Position numbers and translations under genes: made by a program
Shown: positions 8,521 through 16,353 of the stretch, piece by piece
How positions within the stretch are numbered: position 1 is the stretch's first letter
Layout: every line of letters starts with the position of its first letter
NCBI RefSeq assembly: GCF_039634365.2
Contig: NZ_CP155079.2
Coordinates: forward strand, 3,596,001 to 3,660,000
Direction of reading: 5' to 3'
Length of the DNA stretch: 64,000 nt
From: Mucilaginibacter sp. PAMB04168
GTDB taxonomy: Bacteria > Bacteroidota > Bacteroidia > Sphingobacteriales > Sphingobacteriaceae
The notes under the pieces: model-generated
The model's database searches: none
Seen by the model: the letters and a program-made list of their open reading frames with translations, nothing else
Told to the model about the DNA's origin: nothing

Positions 8521-9338
8521 ATTCGTATATTTAAATTAATACTCGTTGATTGCAGGCTGTATTGCAGTTTTCCAGAGACCCGATTCTGCTGCCAGGACAA
8601 TAAGAAGCGCGATATCCTGACCAGCACCTGACCCGCTATTGAGGCGTATGGCGTCATATCGCTCATACTCCGTTGCCTTTCCGGAGTGAGATCATGCTTG
8701 GTGCTGTTTCGTGTTCAACGCTTTTTTTCCGCCAAGCGGGCTCATTGAAGTCAGGGTCTATTTTCAGCACTGATCCAGCGTAGTTGAGGAATTCCATCTA
8801 GAAACTCAGCGCTAAAATTCGTCCGGGTCGAAAATTTGGCATTGTCAGTACCGGCAGCGGGTAACGATCCCGATCAATTCGCTTCTGCCGGTTTATAATT
8901 CGGGACTAATCACGTCGGCATCTACATGCCGGGCTCTCGCCTGCCAATGCGTTCTCGGTTCGATCATCGTCTCCCCTTCGCAAAATTTCCTGGTGCTAAC
9001 AGGATAATGCTTCGTCCCCCTACGTCAAAGAACTCAGGCTATTCAGCCTTACCGATCTGCCAGGGGCAGGTCAGTCTACCGTTACTGGTTGCAGCGACTG
9101 CTTGCAACTTCGTCCGGTCATTTTCCTCTGATAAACATTAATGAGCCCGTTGCTAATCCAGCAATCTGCAGCTCCGCCGCCATCAAACCGGTAAGCATTG
9201 GTCTTTGAATAGCCGTCCCCAACAAGCCCGGAAACACCTCTAACCGCTTTAGGGCCATGTGATGTTCCAAGACTCAGCAAAGCAGCTATTCCTTGATGCT
9301 CATTGAGATCAAAGTTGGGGTAATTGGAAAAAGGTTTG

Positions 9339-9362
9339 TCGGTAGTTCATAGGTAGTACCGA
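9339..9362. repeat. 24-bp palindromic repeat, copy 1
   Basis: The sequence has TCGGTA at its left end and GTAGTACCGA at its right end, giving TCGGTA/TACCGA arms. A near-identical copy with the same arm spacing lies 221 nt away at 9560. The repeated dyad upstream of no obvious gene, close to rteC, suggests binding sites for a regulator or recombination directionality factor. Confidence 0.6.
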
Positions 9363-9559
9363 TGAAAAAATATTTCAAAAAAGAGAAACTTGAACTTTAA
9401 ACCACAGTAATCAGACGAATAGCGCTTGGCCTGTAATCCCAAGGGGGGTTGAGTCGATTAAAAAACCTTATGAGCATTCTCATAGTGGCTTTTACGCCCG
9501 GATGTCCCGTTCCCTAGAATGACTAAAAAGCGGGGTTTGAGGTCATAAAAAGATGCTTC

Positions 9560-9583
9560 TCGGTATTACGTCGGTAGTACCGA
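9560..9583. repeat. 24-bp palindromic repeat, copy 2
   Basis: Same plan as the copy at 9339: TCGGTA, T in the eighth position, six variable bases, then GTAGTACCGA. Conservation of the two ends with a diverged centre is the usual picture for a protein-binding dyad rather than for chance similarity. Confidence 0.6.
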
Positions 9584-9626
9584 AAGGTCAAAATTGCCGC
9601 TATGCTTAACGCCATAGCCAGCGGGT

Positions 9627-9651
9627 AAAAAAAAAGGCGGTAGAACCGCCT
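9627..9651 (-). terminator. Rho-independent terminator of rteC
   Basis: On the minus strand, AGGCGG-ttcta-CCGCCT forms a 6-bp GC-rich stem with a 5-nt loop followed by a run of nine T. It lies 47 nt after the rteC stop. Confidence 0.85.
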
Positions 9652-9697
9652 GTTATGGATGTGATAAAAAAACTTCTTTGACTACTTGGATAGGACT

Positions 9698-10537
9698 TCA
9701 ATGGGTGTCTTGTTCGAGTTTCTTCCTTAAAGCATCGCTCATTTGATCGAGGTATTTTGTTGTGCTTATTCTCTTTCTCCTTTCCATTTCCGTGAACCTC
9801 TTTTGAACATTACCTAAATTAACGTCCAGCTGGCTTTCCAGCCAGCGGACGATCTGACTTAAAGTAGCATTTCCATGATTCAATTGCCCGGTAAGCCAGA
9901 TACCATAGGCAACCTCAATGATATTGATCACGTCACCGGTCCAACGCAGTTTTTCTGTCTCATCACTTAAGATGTGGAGGGTGTTTCCGTGCTCAGGCTT
10001 TAACCTCTCAATTTCTCTCAGAATAAATAATTGAATCCGTTCTAAGCCTATGAACTTAGAATATAAGCAGGATACGGGAGTAGAAAAATCACTCTCGACA
10101 TCGGGTATTTCAGGTATGGGCAAAGCAAGACTCCCTGATCCTCTCACAAAAAAAAGGTGATCCAGTTCATCGAACCCGTTCTTATAGTACTGGTAGTAGA
10201 AAGCATTTCGCCTGAACACACTTTGGATAGAAACCAATTCTTCGTCCAGGTATTTCACCTGCGCCTTAGCGGTTCCCGTAGGCTTGTAATTTAAGATACT
10301 GAATCGCAAGCCTTCTTCGATCCGGCAGGCTTCAATCTGCGGTTTGACTTCCTTGAAAATAGAGATTTCATCTTGCTCGCCGACCTGATCATGGTCGAGA
10401 AAGTTTTTTAAATCAGATAAAGCTTTATCTGTTATTTTGACGGCGCCATTAAACCTGCCCAGCGGGGATTCAATAGAGGCATTTTCGGAAAGGTTCTCTC
10501 TTAGCTCATTCAACAACTTTTCAAATGGTGTATTCAT
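9698..10537 (-). CDS. rteC: RteC-family regulator of excision/transfer
   Basis: 279 residues. The C-terminal part contains LRWTGDVINIIEVAYGIW, then NHGNATLSQIVRWLE and NVQKRFTEMERRKRISTTKYLDQM, which is the conserved RteC core (K/R-WTGxxxxLVE-Y, NHGxA, R-S-RKxxRTKFLD). In CTnDOT, RteC activates the excision operon; the C-terminal winged-helix part binds DNA. Here it is a single gene without rteA/rteB two-component partners in the window. It has its own terminator and is separated by a gap from the peptide locus to the right, so it likely marks the right border of the transfer module. Confidence 0.92.
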   Translation of the reverse strand: MNTPFEKLLNELRENLSENASIESPLGRFNGAVKITDKALSDLKNFLDHDQVGEQDEISIFKEVKPQIEACRIEEGLRFSILNYKPTGTAKAQVKYLDEELVSIQSVFRRNAFYYQYYKNGFDELDHLFFVRGSGSLALPIPEIPDVESDFSTPVSCLYSKFIGLERIQLFILREIERLKPEHGNTLHILSDETEKLRWTGDVINIIEVAYGIWLTGQLNHGNATLSQIVRWLESQLDVNLGNVQKRFTEMERRKRISTTKYLDQMSDALRKKLEQDTH

Positions 10538-10655
10538 GGTATTTATGGATTGATGTTACGGCAATTTTAAAATCAAAATGAAAAGAAATGGGCTGACCGA
10601 AGCCATGCCTGAACTGGGCAGCACGGATTCTATTAAGGTATCGGGGAATGTATGA

Positions 10656-12068
10656 TTACTTATTGCTCAACGTTGAGGTTAAAGCGGTTTGGAACTGTAC
10701 AGCAGCATCTGCTCCTTCCGCAATAACAGCCACTGCGTTGCATATTTTAGGCAGAAGCGTGCTGCATAAATAGCTAAGGATGACCACCAGCATGAATGTG
10801 GAATAGTCTATGCTTTCTACTTGCATATGCCATAAGGCGATGGTGAAAACCAGGATCACATTTATCGTTCCCAATATTTCATTCGTCAGTCCCTTGATGC
10901 CGGATTTTACAGCCAATAGCCGGGTCTGATTGATATTCAGATCGTGATTGGTCTGATGAAACTTAAGGTTCAGGCCTAAAGGGCTATTCAAACCGTTCTT
11001 ATGTAATTGATCAATATCCTTTAGTAGCAGATTTTCCGTAGCTGCAGACAGGTGATTCAGATGAGCGAAGGAATAGCTGTTGTGCGCCAGGCCGCGGTAA
11101 GTAACAGACCCGATGACAAGTAAAAAAATGAAATTGATCAAAGCGGCCCAGGGAAGAAGATAGGCAACCGCAGATAGGAAGAAAATCAACAAAGCCCCCT
11201 CCGACAGAACCGTTGAAATTATTTCACAAGCCGCCTGCTGTATTTTTTGAATATCCCTGAAATTATTTCTTAGGCTATAAGGTGTAATTCTTGGATGATT
11301 GCCGGGCCGGCATTGAAACAACAGCCTCATATAAGCTGACATCAGTTTTTGATTGACGGACATATTTAATCTGATCATGAGGTATTGCCGCAAGAAGGCA
11401 CAAAGGCTTTTAGATACGCTGATCAGGAAAAGCAGGATGACAACAGCTACAATGACATTAGTTTTGAAGAAGTAGCTATTGTTCATCCCTTTTTGCAAAA
11501 CCCACGACATCGCTAAACCAAAAGATGCAGTAGCCAGGGTGAGCAGAGGCACGATGATCCAAAAGCCGGCGGGAAACGCTCGGAGCATGAAGAGCCAGTG
11601 CCAGGGTGAACGGCGAAAGGCGCTCAGGTCCATCTTCAGGTGGTCAAAATATAAAGCGGCTTTGCTAACCCAAATTAGGTCCAATTCATTTTCTGTAAGG
11701 TAATAAACCTGTTTTGCCGGGTCGGCCATCAGGTACCGGTAGGAATTGCCGGACATCTTGCTTCCATAACAAACCTGGTAGTGATATAGCCCATGTTCAG
11801 TTTGCGTATGCAGAATGCACGGCCTGTCGAGTTTCCGCAGAAAGTCGAGTTCCATTTCGACAGATTGTGCTGAATAACCACTGGCAGATGCGATAGATTG
11901 CATTTCGAGTAGGGACAGGCCACCCTCTTCCACTCGAATATCATGGAGATGAGTATACAATTGAGATTGTCCGGAGAAATTGAAAATCATGCCCAGACAG
12001 GCAAGTCCGCAGCTTTCCTCGCTTAATTGCCTGATAAAGGACCGCTTGATCAAATGAATATTATACAT
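10656..12068 (-). CDS. C39 peptidase fused to ABC-exporter membrane domain, no ATPase domain
   Basis: 470 residues. The N-terminal C39 peptidase domain has the catalytic Cys20 in QLSEESCGLACLGM, His96 in HYQVCYG and Asp116 in ADPAK. These enzymes cut leader peptides after a double glycine. From about residue 160 there are some six transmembrane helices of the ABC type 1 exporter fold (first one around WIIVPLLTLATASFGLAMSW). Family members of the ComA/LagD type are about 700-730 residues and end with an ATP-binding domain; this protein stops right after the last helices. I searched the 118 nt downstream and found no frameshifted continuation. It is 31 nt downstream of the membrane protein gene at 12100. 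Processing the double-glycine peptide encoded at 13492 is the natural inference. Confidence 0.85.
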   Translation of the reverse strand: MYNIHLIKRSFIRQLSEESCGLACLGMIFNFSGQSQLYTHLHDIRVEEGGLSLLEMQSIASASGYSAQSVEMELDFLRKLDRPCILHTQTEHGLYHYQVCYGSKMSGNSYRYLMADPAKQVYYLTENELDLIWVSKAALYFDHLKMDLSAFRRSPWHWLFMLRAFPAGFWIIVPLLTLATASFGLAMSWVLQKGMNNSYFFKTNVIVAVVILLFLISVSKSLCAFLRQYLMIRLNMSVNQKLMSAYMRLLFQCRPGNHPRITPYSLRNNFRDIQKIQQAACEIISTVLSEGALLIFFLSAVAYLLPWAALINFIFLLVIGSVTYRGLAHNSYSFAHLNHLSAATENLLLKDIDQLHKNGLNSPLGLNLKFHQTNHDLNINQTRLLAVKSGIKGLTNEILGTINVILVFTIALWHMQVESIDYSTFMLVVILSYLCSTLLPKICNAVAVIAEGADAAVQFQTALTSTLSNK

Positions 12069-12099
12069 GTTTAAATATTTGCAGGTTCAACTTAAAAGC

Positions 12100-12741
12100 T
12101 TATCCATGACTAGGGAAATACATGATTGCGCAGAAGCAAACGACGACCATCCAGATCAATAAGGCAGGCAGGTAACTGGCCAAAACGAGCCGCAGTGAGC
12201 GCCGATAATCCAAATGGGTAAGTTGGCTGATCCCGAAAGCCAATAAGAACCAGTAGGACACCTCAAATACATTCAAGGTCTGCAACGGATAGTACCAGTC
12301 AGCTGGTACCGCGGGAAAAAGCGAGAGCGCGGACAGCAGATACAACCGGTGCCAATCCAAAAGCGTTCCATGGGGATAGTAATGACGAAACCACCAGATT
12401 TTAACAACCGCCGCCAGCAAGAATATGGCTTCACAAATCGTCACCATATGGAGGATCACTCCATATGGGATCAGGTGGTCGGCAATGTAGAGTGCGGTGT
12501 ACAGAATCAATGCAATCAGGCATAATTTGAACAACAGGTAGAAGCCGGTCACTATATATATCCATTTTTGAAGACCCGCAAACAGCAGAATATCCTGGCC
12601 CGGCAGTACCGCCAGCGGGTGGCCGTTTTCAGCGAAAAAATTATTTGTAAGGATTGTCCTGTTGGACGCACTAATGATGGCCAGCGTGAGCCCCAAAATT
12701 GCGCCCAGGCTAATTAAATTGGACTTTTTAATGAAATTCAT
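12100..12741 (-). CDS. Polytopic membrane protein of the peptide locus
   Basis: 213 residues with about six hydrophobic segments (near residues 10-25, 50-75, 75-100, 105-125, 135-150, 160-180 and 185-208). I do not recognise a family; the general look is that of Yip1-like or small integral-membrane proteins. It is cotranscribed with the C39 peptidase/permease gene 31 nt downstream. Immunity protein, exporter subunit or membrane scaffold are all possible roles. The C-terminus is short and cytoplasmic or periplasmic (MYFPSHG). Confidence 0.7.
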   Translation of the reverse strand: MNFIKKSNLISLGAILGLTLAIISASNRTILTNNFFAENGHPLAVLPGQDILLFAGLQKWIYIVTGFYLLFKLCLIALILYTALYIADHLIPYGVILHMVTICEAIFLLAAVVKIWWFRHYYPHGTLLDWHRLYLLSALSLFPAVPADWYYPLQTLNVFEVSYWFLLAFGISQLTHLDYRRSLRLVLASYLPALLIWMVVVCFCAIMYFPSHG

Positions 12742-12845
12742 TGCCTAAAAATTTTAGGTAAATTTCAGCTGGCAACAGGTCAAACACAATTACTCAGAGT
12801 TGTAAAATACAGTTTCAGGTTATTGGATTATATGAATTTTTTGCT

Positions 12846-13457
12846 ATGATATCGACTATTATGAAGACCTTCCTGTCAGCCCCCATATGTTATGGGCTCA
12901 TGGCCATCATCACGCTGGTAAGTTTATGTGCTTTAAAAGATCAGAAATTGTTCTTCCATTTGGTGTTGCACCCCAACGGAGTTATAGAGTCGAAAGAATA
13001 CTATCGGTTAATAACAGGCGATCTGGTGCATAATGACCTGATTCATTTCCTGATTAACCAAATCATGATGTTTACTTTCGGTGCCAGGCTGGAAAATCAT
13101 TTACTGCTGACCACCAACCAAGGCAGCCTAAGTTTTCTGATTATCTATCTGAGCAGCTGCCTGAGCGCAAGCCTGTTTACCACGACCCGCCATTGGCGGG
13201 AACCGGATTATTCAAATGCCGGCACGTCAGGAAGCATTATCGGATGCATGCTGGGATATGTCATGGTTCAACCGGACATCATCGCATTTTATCTGCCGGT
13301 CGTTGGAGGGATCAAAAACATCTATGGAGGGCTGATCTGTATTATCGCTTATATGATTTACCAGTTCAGATCTGACCGGGCAAATATCAATCATGAAGTT
13401 CATTTTTTCGGCGGCTTAGGCGGGATCTTAGCAACCTGGATATTAACTGGTAATTAA
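12846..13457 (+). CDS. Rhomboid-family intramembrane serine protease
   Basis: 203 residues, six predicted transmembrane segments. The catalytic motif is GTSG at 126-129 (Ser128), with the partner histidine in NHEVHFFGGLGG (His186), and the HxxxN element of rhomboids in HFLINQ (His67, Asn71). YRLITGDLVHNDLIHFLINQ is a strong rhomboid match. The enzyme cleaves membrane-anchored substrates. It is on the plus strand, nested between minus-strand genes of the peptide locus, so it has its own promoter. A role in peptide maturation or immunity is a guess from context; a housekeeping-type rhomboid carried as cargo is the alternative. Confidence 0.88.
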   Translation: MISTIMKTFLSAPICYGLMAIITLVSLCALKDQKLFFHLVLHPNGVIESKEYYRLITGDLVHNDLIHFLINQIMMFTFGARLENHLLLTTNQGSLSFLIIYLSSCLSASLFTTTRHWREPDYSNAGTSGSIIGCMLGYVMVQPDIIAFYLPVVGGIKNIYGGLICIIAYMIYQFRSDRANINHEVHFFGGLGGILATWILTGN

Positions 13458-13485
13458 AGAAAGAACCGGGAGTCAATCCCGGTTC
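13452..13485 (-). terminator. Terminator after the double-glycine peptide gene
   Basis: GAACCGGGA (13463-13471) and TCCCGGTTC (13477-13485) form a perfect 9-bp stem with a 5-nt loop. On the minus strand it is followed by TTTCTTTAATT. It begins 6 nt after the peptide stop codon, and may also stop transcription from the rhomboid gene on the other strand. Confidence 0.75.
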
Positions 13486-13491
13486 CTAAGC

Positions 13492-13665
13492 TTACCAGAT
13501 AGCCAGACAGGAAGGTCCTGTGGCAGCAGCGACCGCACCGATCACGGCGCCCGCACCACCAAATAACCCGCCCACGGTAGCAGAAAAGACGATGTTATAG
13601 CCGCAACTAGCCGCTGTTGTACCGCCTTTAAGTTGTCTCGCTCTTTCATCCGAGAGATTCTTCAT
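13492..13665 (-). CDS. Double-glycine-leader peptide, bacteriocin-like precursor
   Basis: A 57-residue frame below the usual size cut-off. The first 15 residues, MKNLSDERARQLKGG, are a typical class II leader (charged, helical, with Leu at -12 and Leu at -4 before the Gly-Gly). The predicted 42-residue core starts TTAASCGYN, has a glycine-rich hydrophobic middle with several GxxxG motifs (VGGLFGGAGAVIG), and ends GPSCLAIW. Two cysteines, near the two ends of the core, could form a disulphide or thioether ring. A C39 peptidase gene lies on the same strand and a strong terminator follows at once. The product is probably a secreted antimicrobial or signalling peptide. The frame and leader are read directly; activity is inference. 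Confidence 0.8.
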   Translation of the reverse strand: MKNLSDERARQLKGGTTAASCGYNIVFSATVGGLFGGAGAVIGAVAAATGPSCLAIW

Positions 13666-13730
13666 ATTATCAATTTAAGTTTCTTCCCACCATTGGGAAT
13701 TGATCTAAAGATCCGCCGCGCATCGCTGGT

Positions 13731-13756
13731 TAACTATTACTTCAAATAGTAAGTTA
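13731..13756. promoter_or_regulatory. Candidate operator between peptide gene and XRE regulator
   Basis: Overlapping dyads TAACT...AGTTA (13731-13756), ACTATT/AATAGT (13733-13750) and TTACT/AGTAA (13737-13752) lie in the 128-nt divergent intergenic region, 38 nt from the regulator start and 66 nt from the peptide start. A binding site for the XRE protein controlling both genes is the simplest reading. Confidence 0.4.
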
Positions 13757-13793
13757 GTACTTTTACCTTTAGGATAAATCGAAATAAAGTAGT

Positions 13794-14141
13794 ATGCAAA
13801 ACATTGGAGACAGAATCAGGGCCGCAAGACTGGAAAAAAACTACACGCAGTTTTACATGGCCTTTATGTTAGATATTTCGCAAGCATCTTATTCCAAGAT
13901 TGAGCGAAATGAGACCAAGCTGACCTTGCCGCGTATTTATGAAATTGCAGAAATACTGGAAATATCGCCGTTCGTCCTCATGCCCAAACCTAAATATGGG
14001 GTAGGAATCGATTACCATTTCGTCTGGCGAACTTGGTTGAAGCTTCGTAAATTCTGGACGCATGGGATAGCCAGAAAAAAGGAGGAAGCTGTCAGAATGA
14101 ATATTCTTTACAGGGACATATCCAACACTAATGAAGTGTAA
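13794..14141 (+). CDS. XRE-family transcriptional regulator
   Basis: 115 residues. The HTH occupies residues 4-60 (IGDRIRAARLEKNYTQFYMAFMLDISQASYSKIERNETKLTLPRIYEIAEIL); recognition helix around QASYSKIER. The C-terminal 55 residues are basic and do not match a ligand-binding domain. It is transcribed away from the double-glycine peptide gene and faces the HTH and kinase genes, so it is the likely local regulator of the peptide locus. Autoregulation through the dyad at 13731 is inferred. Confidence 0.88.
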   Translation: MQNIGDRIRAARLEKNYTQFYMAFMLDISQASYSKIERNETKLTLPRIYEIAEILEISPFVLMPKPKYGVGIDYHFVWRTWLKLRKFWTHGIARKKEEAVRMNILYRDISNTNEV

Positions 14142-14220
14142 TTTACAATCGTAAGTTTTAGCCACAGTTCGGTATATACGTCAATTTAATCTAATTAAAC
14201 CTAGATAAATTGAACAGGTA

Positions 14221-14427
14221 ATGGATTTTTTATCTTACGAAAAGCGGCTGAACTACATCCTGGAATTAATGAGTAAGGGCCGTTTCGGTTCTTTGGAAGC
14301 CGCCGCCTTGCGTTTTGGTTGCAGTTCGCGCACGGTCAAGCGCATGCTTAATGTGCTCAGGGAAAAGGGTCACGACATCCGGTACAACCGTCAGCAAAAA
14401 AAATATTTCATAAAAAAAGATCAGTGA
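14221..14427 (+). CDS. Small helix-turn-helix protein
   Basis: 68 residues consisting of a single winged-helix/HTH_11-like domain: EKRLNYILELMSKGRFGSLEAAALRFGCSSRTVKRMLNVLREKGHDI, with a DeoR-like recognition helix (SSRTVKRML) and a basic C-terminal wing (NRQQKKYFIKK). There is no effector domain, so it is probably a simple DNA-binding factor. It lies 51 nt upstream of the kinase gene on the same strand, and similar small HTH proteins commonly precede operons in Bacteroidetes accessory loci. Confidence 0.8.
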   Translation: MDFLSYEKRLNYILELMSKGRFGSLEAAALRFGCSSRTVKRMLNVLREKGHDIRYNRQQKKYFIKKDQ

Positions 14428-14450
14428 CAATCTCTGTCCTTAAGCGGCTA

Positions 14451-14458
14451 TAGCTTTG
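14451..14458 (+). promoter_or_regulatory. Candidate Bacteroidetes -7 box
   Basis: TAGCTTTG fits the Bacteroidetes -7 consensus TAnnTTTG exactly and lies 20 nt before the start of the LanKC-like gene. I see no convincing -33 TTG element, so this is weak. Confidence 0.3.
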
Positions 14459-14478
14459 TATTGTAGACCAGCATTAAA

Positions 14479-15861
14479 ATGAACAGGACATTTCACTTCC
14501 AACCAATGAGCTATCATGCACTGCTGAAAGCTGAGCAAGTTTCTTTCCAGGAGGATGCGCGGTATTTAACGGCCGGCACCATCAAACAGACCTGCGGATT
14601 CGTCCTGTTCATCAGTTGTCGTGCACTTGACACACCAGAGATGCTCAAACAATGCCTTCCTGTAACCCGGCAAACCGAATGCCCGTTTATCCTGGTTAAA
14701 AATCAAAATCTACAATACCAATTGAACTCCGGCTCATTTGGTAATGAGATCGCAGGCAAAGTGCTATCGTTATACCCGGCTGACCGGTCTACGCTTTCGA
14801 TACTGATCAAAGAACTGGTCGGTCTTACAACTCAGCTTAAAGGGCCGCAGATTATCAACGCACAGCGTTTAAGCCAGGTGGTCTACATTCAAAAAGCGGA
14901 AAAGCATACCGACGGTTTTCGATACAGCATGCCTAAACCGAGAGACATACCCTACAGCATCCCACTAATTTACCTGAAGAAGGAAAAGCCGAACCGTCTT
15001 CTAGGTAATTACTACCTGCCTGTTCAATTACTGGGTGCGACACCGAAAGGGAAAATCTTTAAGGCGATCAATCTGAGAAAGCTCAAATTCGAGTGGTGTT
15101 TGATTAAACAAGGTAATGCCGTTGCCTTGGACGACCAATTCGACCGGGATATGAAGGATCGTCTGAAATGGCAAAAAGCGGTATTGGAGAGGATAAAAGA
15201 CAAGGTCTATACACCGGGCTATCTTGACTATTTTGAAAAAGCGGAAAACACTTATCTGGTCATTGACTACGTGGAAGGCAAGTCCTTAGGGCAAGAGGTG
15301 CGCAACGCAATGAAGGGTACAACGGTATGGAAAGAATTTCCTATACATAAGAAAGAGCAGTTACTGAACTGGTATCAGCAAGCTGTCGGCTTAGTAGACT
15401 CGATCCATCAGGAAGGGTTTGTGCACAGAGACATCACCGACAGTAATTTTATGATCGGGAACGATGGCCGTTTATGCATCATCGATTTCGAGCTTAGCTA
15501 CAGCCTCCGTGAACAGCAGCCTGACCCTCCCTATTTGCTTGGCACATTCGGTTATGCCTCACCTGAACAGTTGCATTATCAGTATCCGGACATCCGGGAC
15601 GATGTCTATTCCTTAGGTGCCTTGCTCAGTTTCGTTTTGACGGGTTGTCAACCCTATGAGTTTTTGAACACACCGCTGACAGTCGTCCGATCAAAAATTG
15701 TTCGGCTTACCGGAAGTGACCTGCTGGCGACATTGGTATGCCGATGTATTCAACCCACGAGAAAAGCCCGGGCCAGCTTATCAGCTATTAAAGAGGCGAT
15801 CACAATCTATTTAGAAAATTTAGCACAGCGAAAATATGAAACGTCTACCATGGCTGTATGA
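14479..15861 (+). CDS. LanKC-like protein: lyase-like N-domain plus Ser/Thr kinase, no cyclase
   Basis: 460 residues. The C-terminal half is a protein kinase: WCLIKQ with the ATP lysine near 208, VIDYVEG hinge, HRDITDSNF near 315, IIDFE near 333 (DFE in place of DFG, as in LanKC kinases), GTFGYASPEQ and DDVYSLG. Residues about 45-180 follow the N-terminal domain of class III lanthipeptide synthetases: a strand-helix repeat with PFILVKN, NSGSFGNEIAGKVLSLYPAD and LVGLTTQLKGPQIIN-QRLS. The residues I would expect for phospho-Ser/Thr elimination (K-x-H in the first strand and K in PFKF) read VLF and PFIL, so the lyase looks inactive. The LanC-like cyclase domain is missing. It overlaps the MauE-like gene by 26 nt. 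It may phosphorylate a peptide or act as a regulatory kinase. Confidence 0.75.
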   Translation: MNRTFHFQPMSYHALLKAEQVSFQEDARYLTAGTIKQTCGFVLFISCRALDTPEMLKQCLPVTRQTECPFILVKNQNLQYQLNSGSFGNEIAGKVLSLYPADRSTLSILIKELVGLTTQLKGPQIINAQRLSQVVYIQKAEKHTDGFRYSMPKPRDIPYSIPLIYLKKEKPNRLLGNYYLPVQLLGATPKGKIFKAINLRKLKFEWCLIKQGNAVALDDQFDRDMKDRLKWQKAVLERIKDKVYTPGYLDYFEKAENTYLVIDYVEGKSLGQEVRNAMKGTTVWKEFPIHKKEQLLNWYQQAVGLVDSIHQEGFVHRDITDSNFMIGNDGRLCIIDFELSYSLREQQPDPPYLLGTFGYASPEQLHYQYPDIRDDVYSLGALLSFVLTGCQPYEFLNTPLTVVRSKIVRLTGSDLLATLVCRCIQPTRKARASLSAIKEAITIYLENLAQRKYETSTMAV

Positions 15862-16279
15862 GGTATTCACCTATCTGCTTGCGTTACTGTTCTTATTCAC
15901 AGCGCTCAGTAAGTTAGTGGATTTCCAAAAGTTCGTCAAGCAAATGAATAACCAGGTTTTCCCTAAAGCTGTTTCCGCTGCTTTGGTCATCCTGGTGCCA
16001 CTTATAGAACTGATCGCCACAGCTTTGCTGGTGCGGATCAAAACCAGGATGACAGGTTTATGGCTTTCCCTGGCACTGATGTCCGCATTCACTGTTTACG
16101 TTGGCTTGGTTACTTTAAGGGTTTTTCCGAGGGTACCCTGCTCGTGTGCCGGTGTCTTCGAAAAAATGTCGTGGGGCCAGCATTTACTCCTCAATATGAT
16201 GTTCACCCTGATAGCTTTCGCGGCTATCCTCCTAGGCAGAATTCAAGACCGGGTCAGCACCCCAGGTGTTACCCAATAA
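15836..16279 (+). CDS. MauE/DoxX-like redox-associated membrane protein
   Basis: 147 residues with four transmembrane helices. It follows the MauE/DoxX pattern of Bacteroidetes: Y-LLALLFLFTALSKLVDFQKF, PLIELIATALL near residue 60, and the cysteine motif PCSCAGVFEKMSWGQHLLLN near residue 100 (Cys-Ser-Cys). These proteins are thought to pass electrons or help form disulphides in exported proteins. It is translated from within the end of the kinase gene (26-nt overlap) and is followed 74 nt later by a DUF6520 peptide, a pair that recurs in Sphingobacteriaceae. It could assist oxidation of cysteine-containing peptides in this locus. Confidence 0.85.
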   Translation: MKRLPWLYEVFTYLLALLFLFTALSKLVDFQKFVKQMNNQVFPKAVSAALVILVPLIELIATALLVRIKTRMTGLWLSLALMSAFTVYVGLVTLRVFPRVPCSCAGVFEKMSWGQHLLLNMMFTLIAFAAILLGRIQDRVSTPGVTQ

Positions 16280-16353
16280 AATATTCATTGCGCAACGAAT
16301 CAGGAGAAGCCGAAAACCTGGGTTAGAGTAGGCATTATTTCAGGACGTAACTT

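Larger units (their letters stand above)
8521..9626. other. 1.1-kb gene-poor regulatory or remnant region
   Basis: Between the primase-like gene and rteC there is no supported gene. Short frames on both strands (for example 9071-9280, minus) overlap each other and show no recognisable domain. The clearest structure is a pair of 24-bp palindromic repeats at 9339 and 9560. In Bacteroides conjugative transposons the DNA next to rteC carries excision and control sequences, so a regulatory role is plausible, but decayed coding DNA is equally possible. Confidence 0.5.

Noticed and set aside
9071-9280. 69-aa minus-strand frame in the gap before rteC
   Set aside because: No family match and overlapped by another frame; possibly a remnant.
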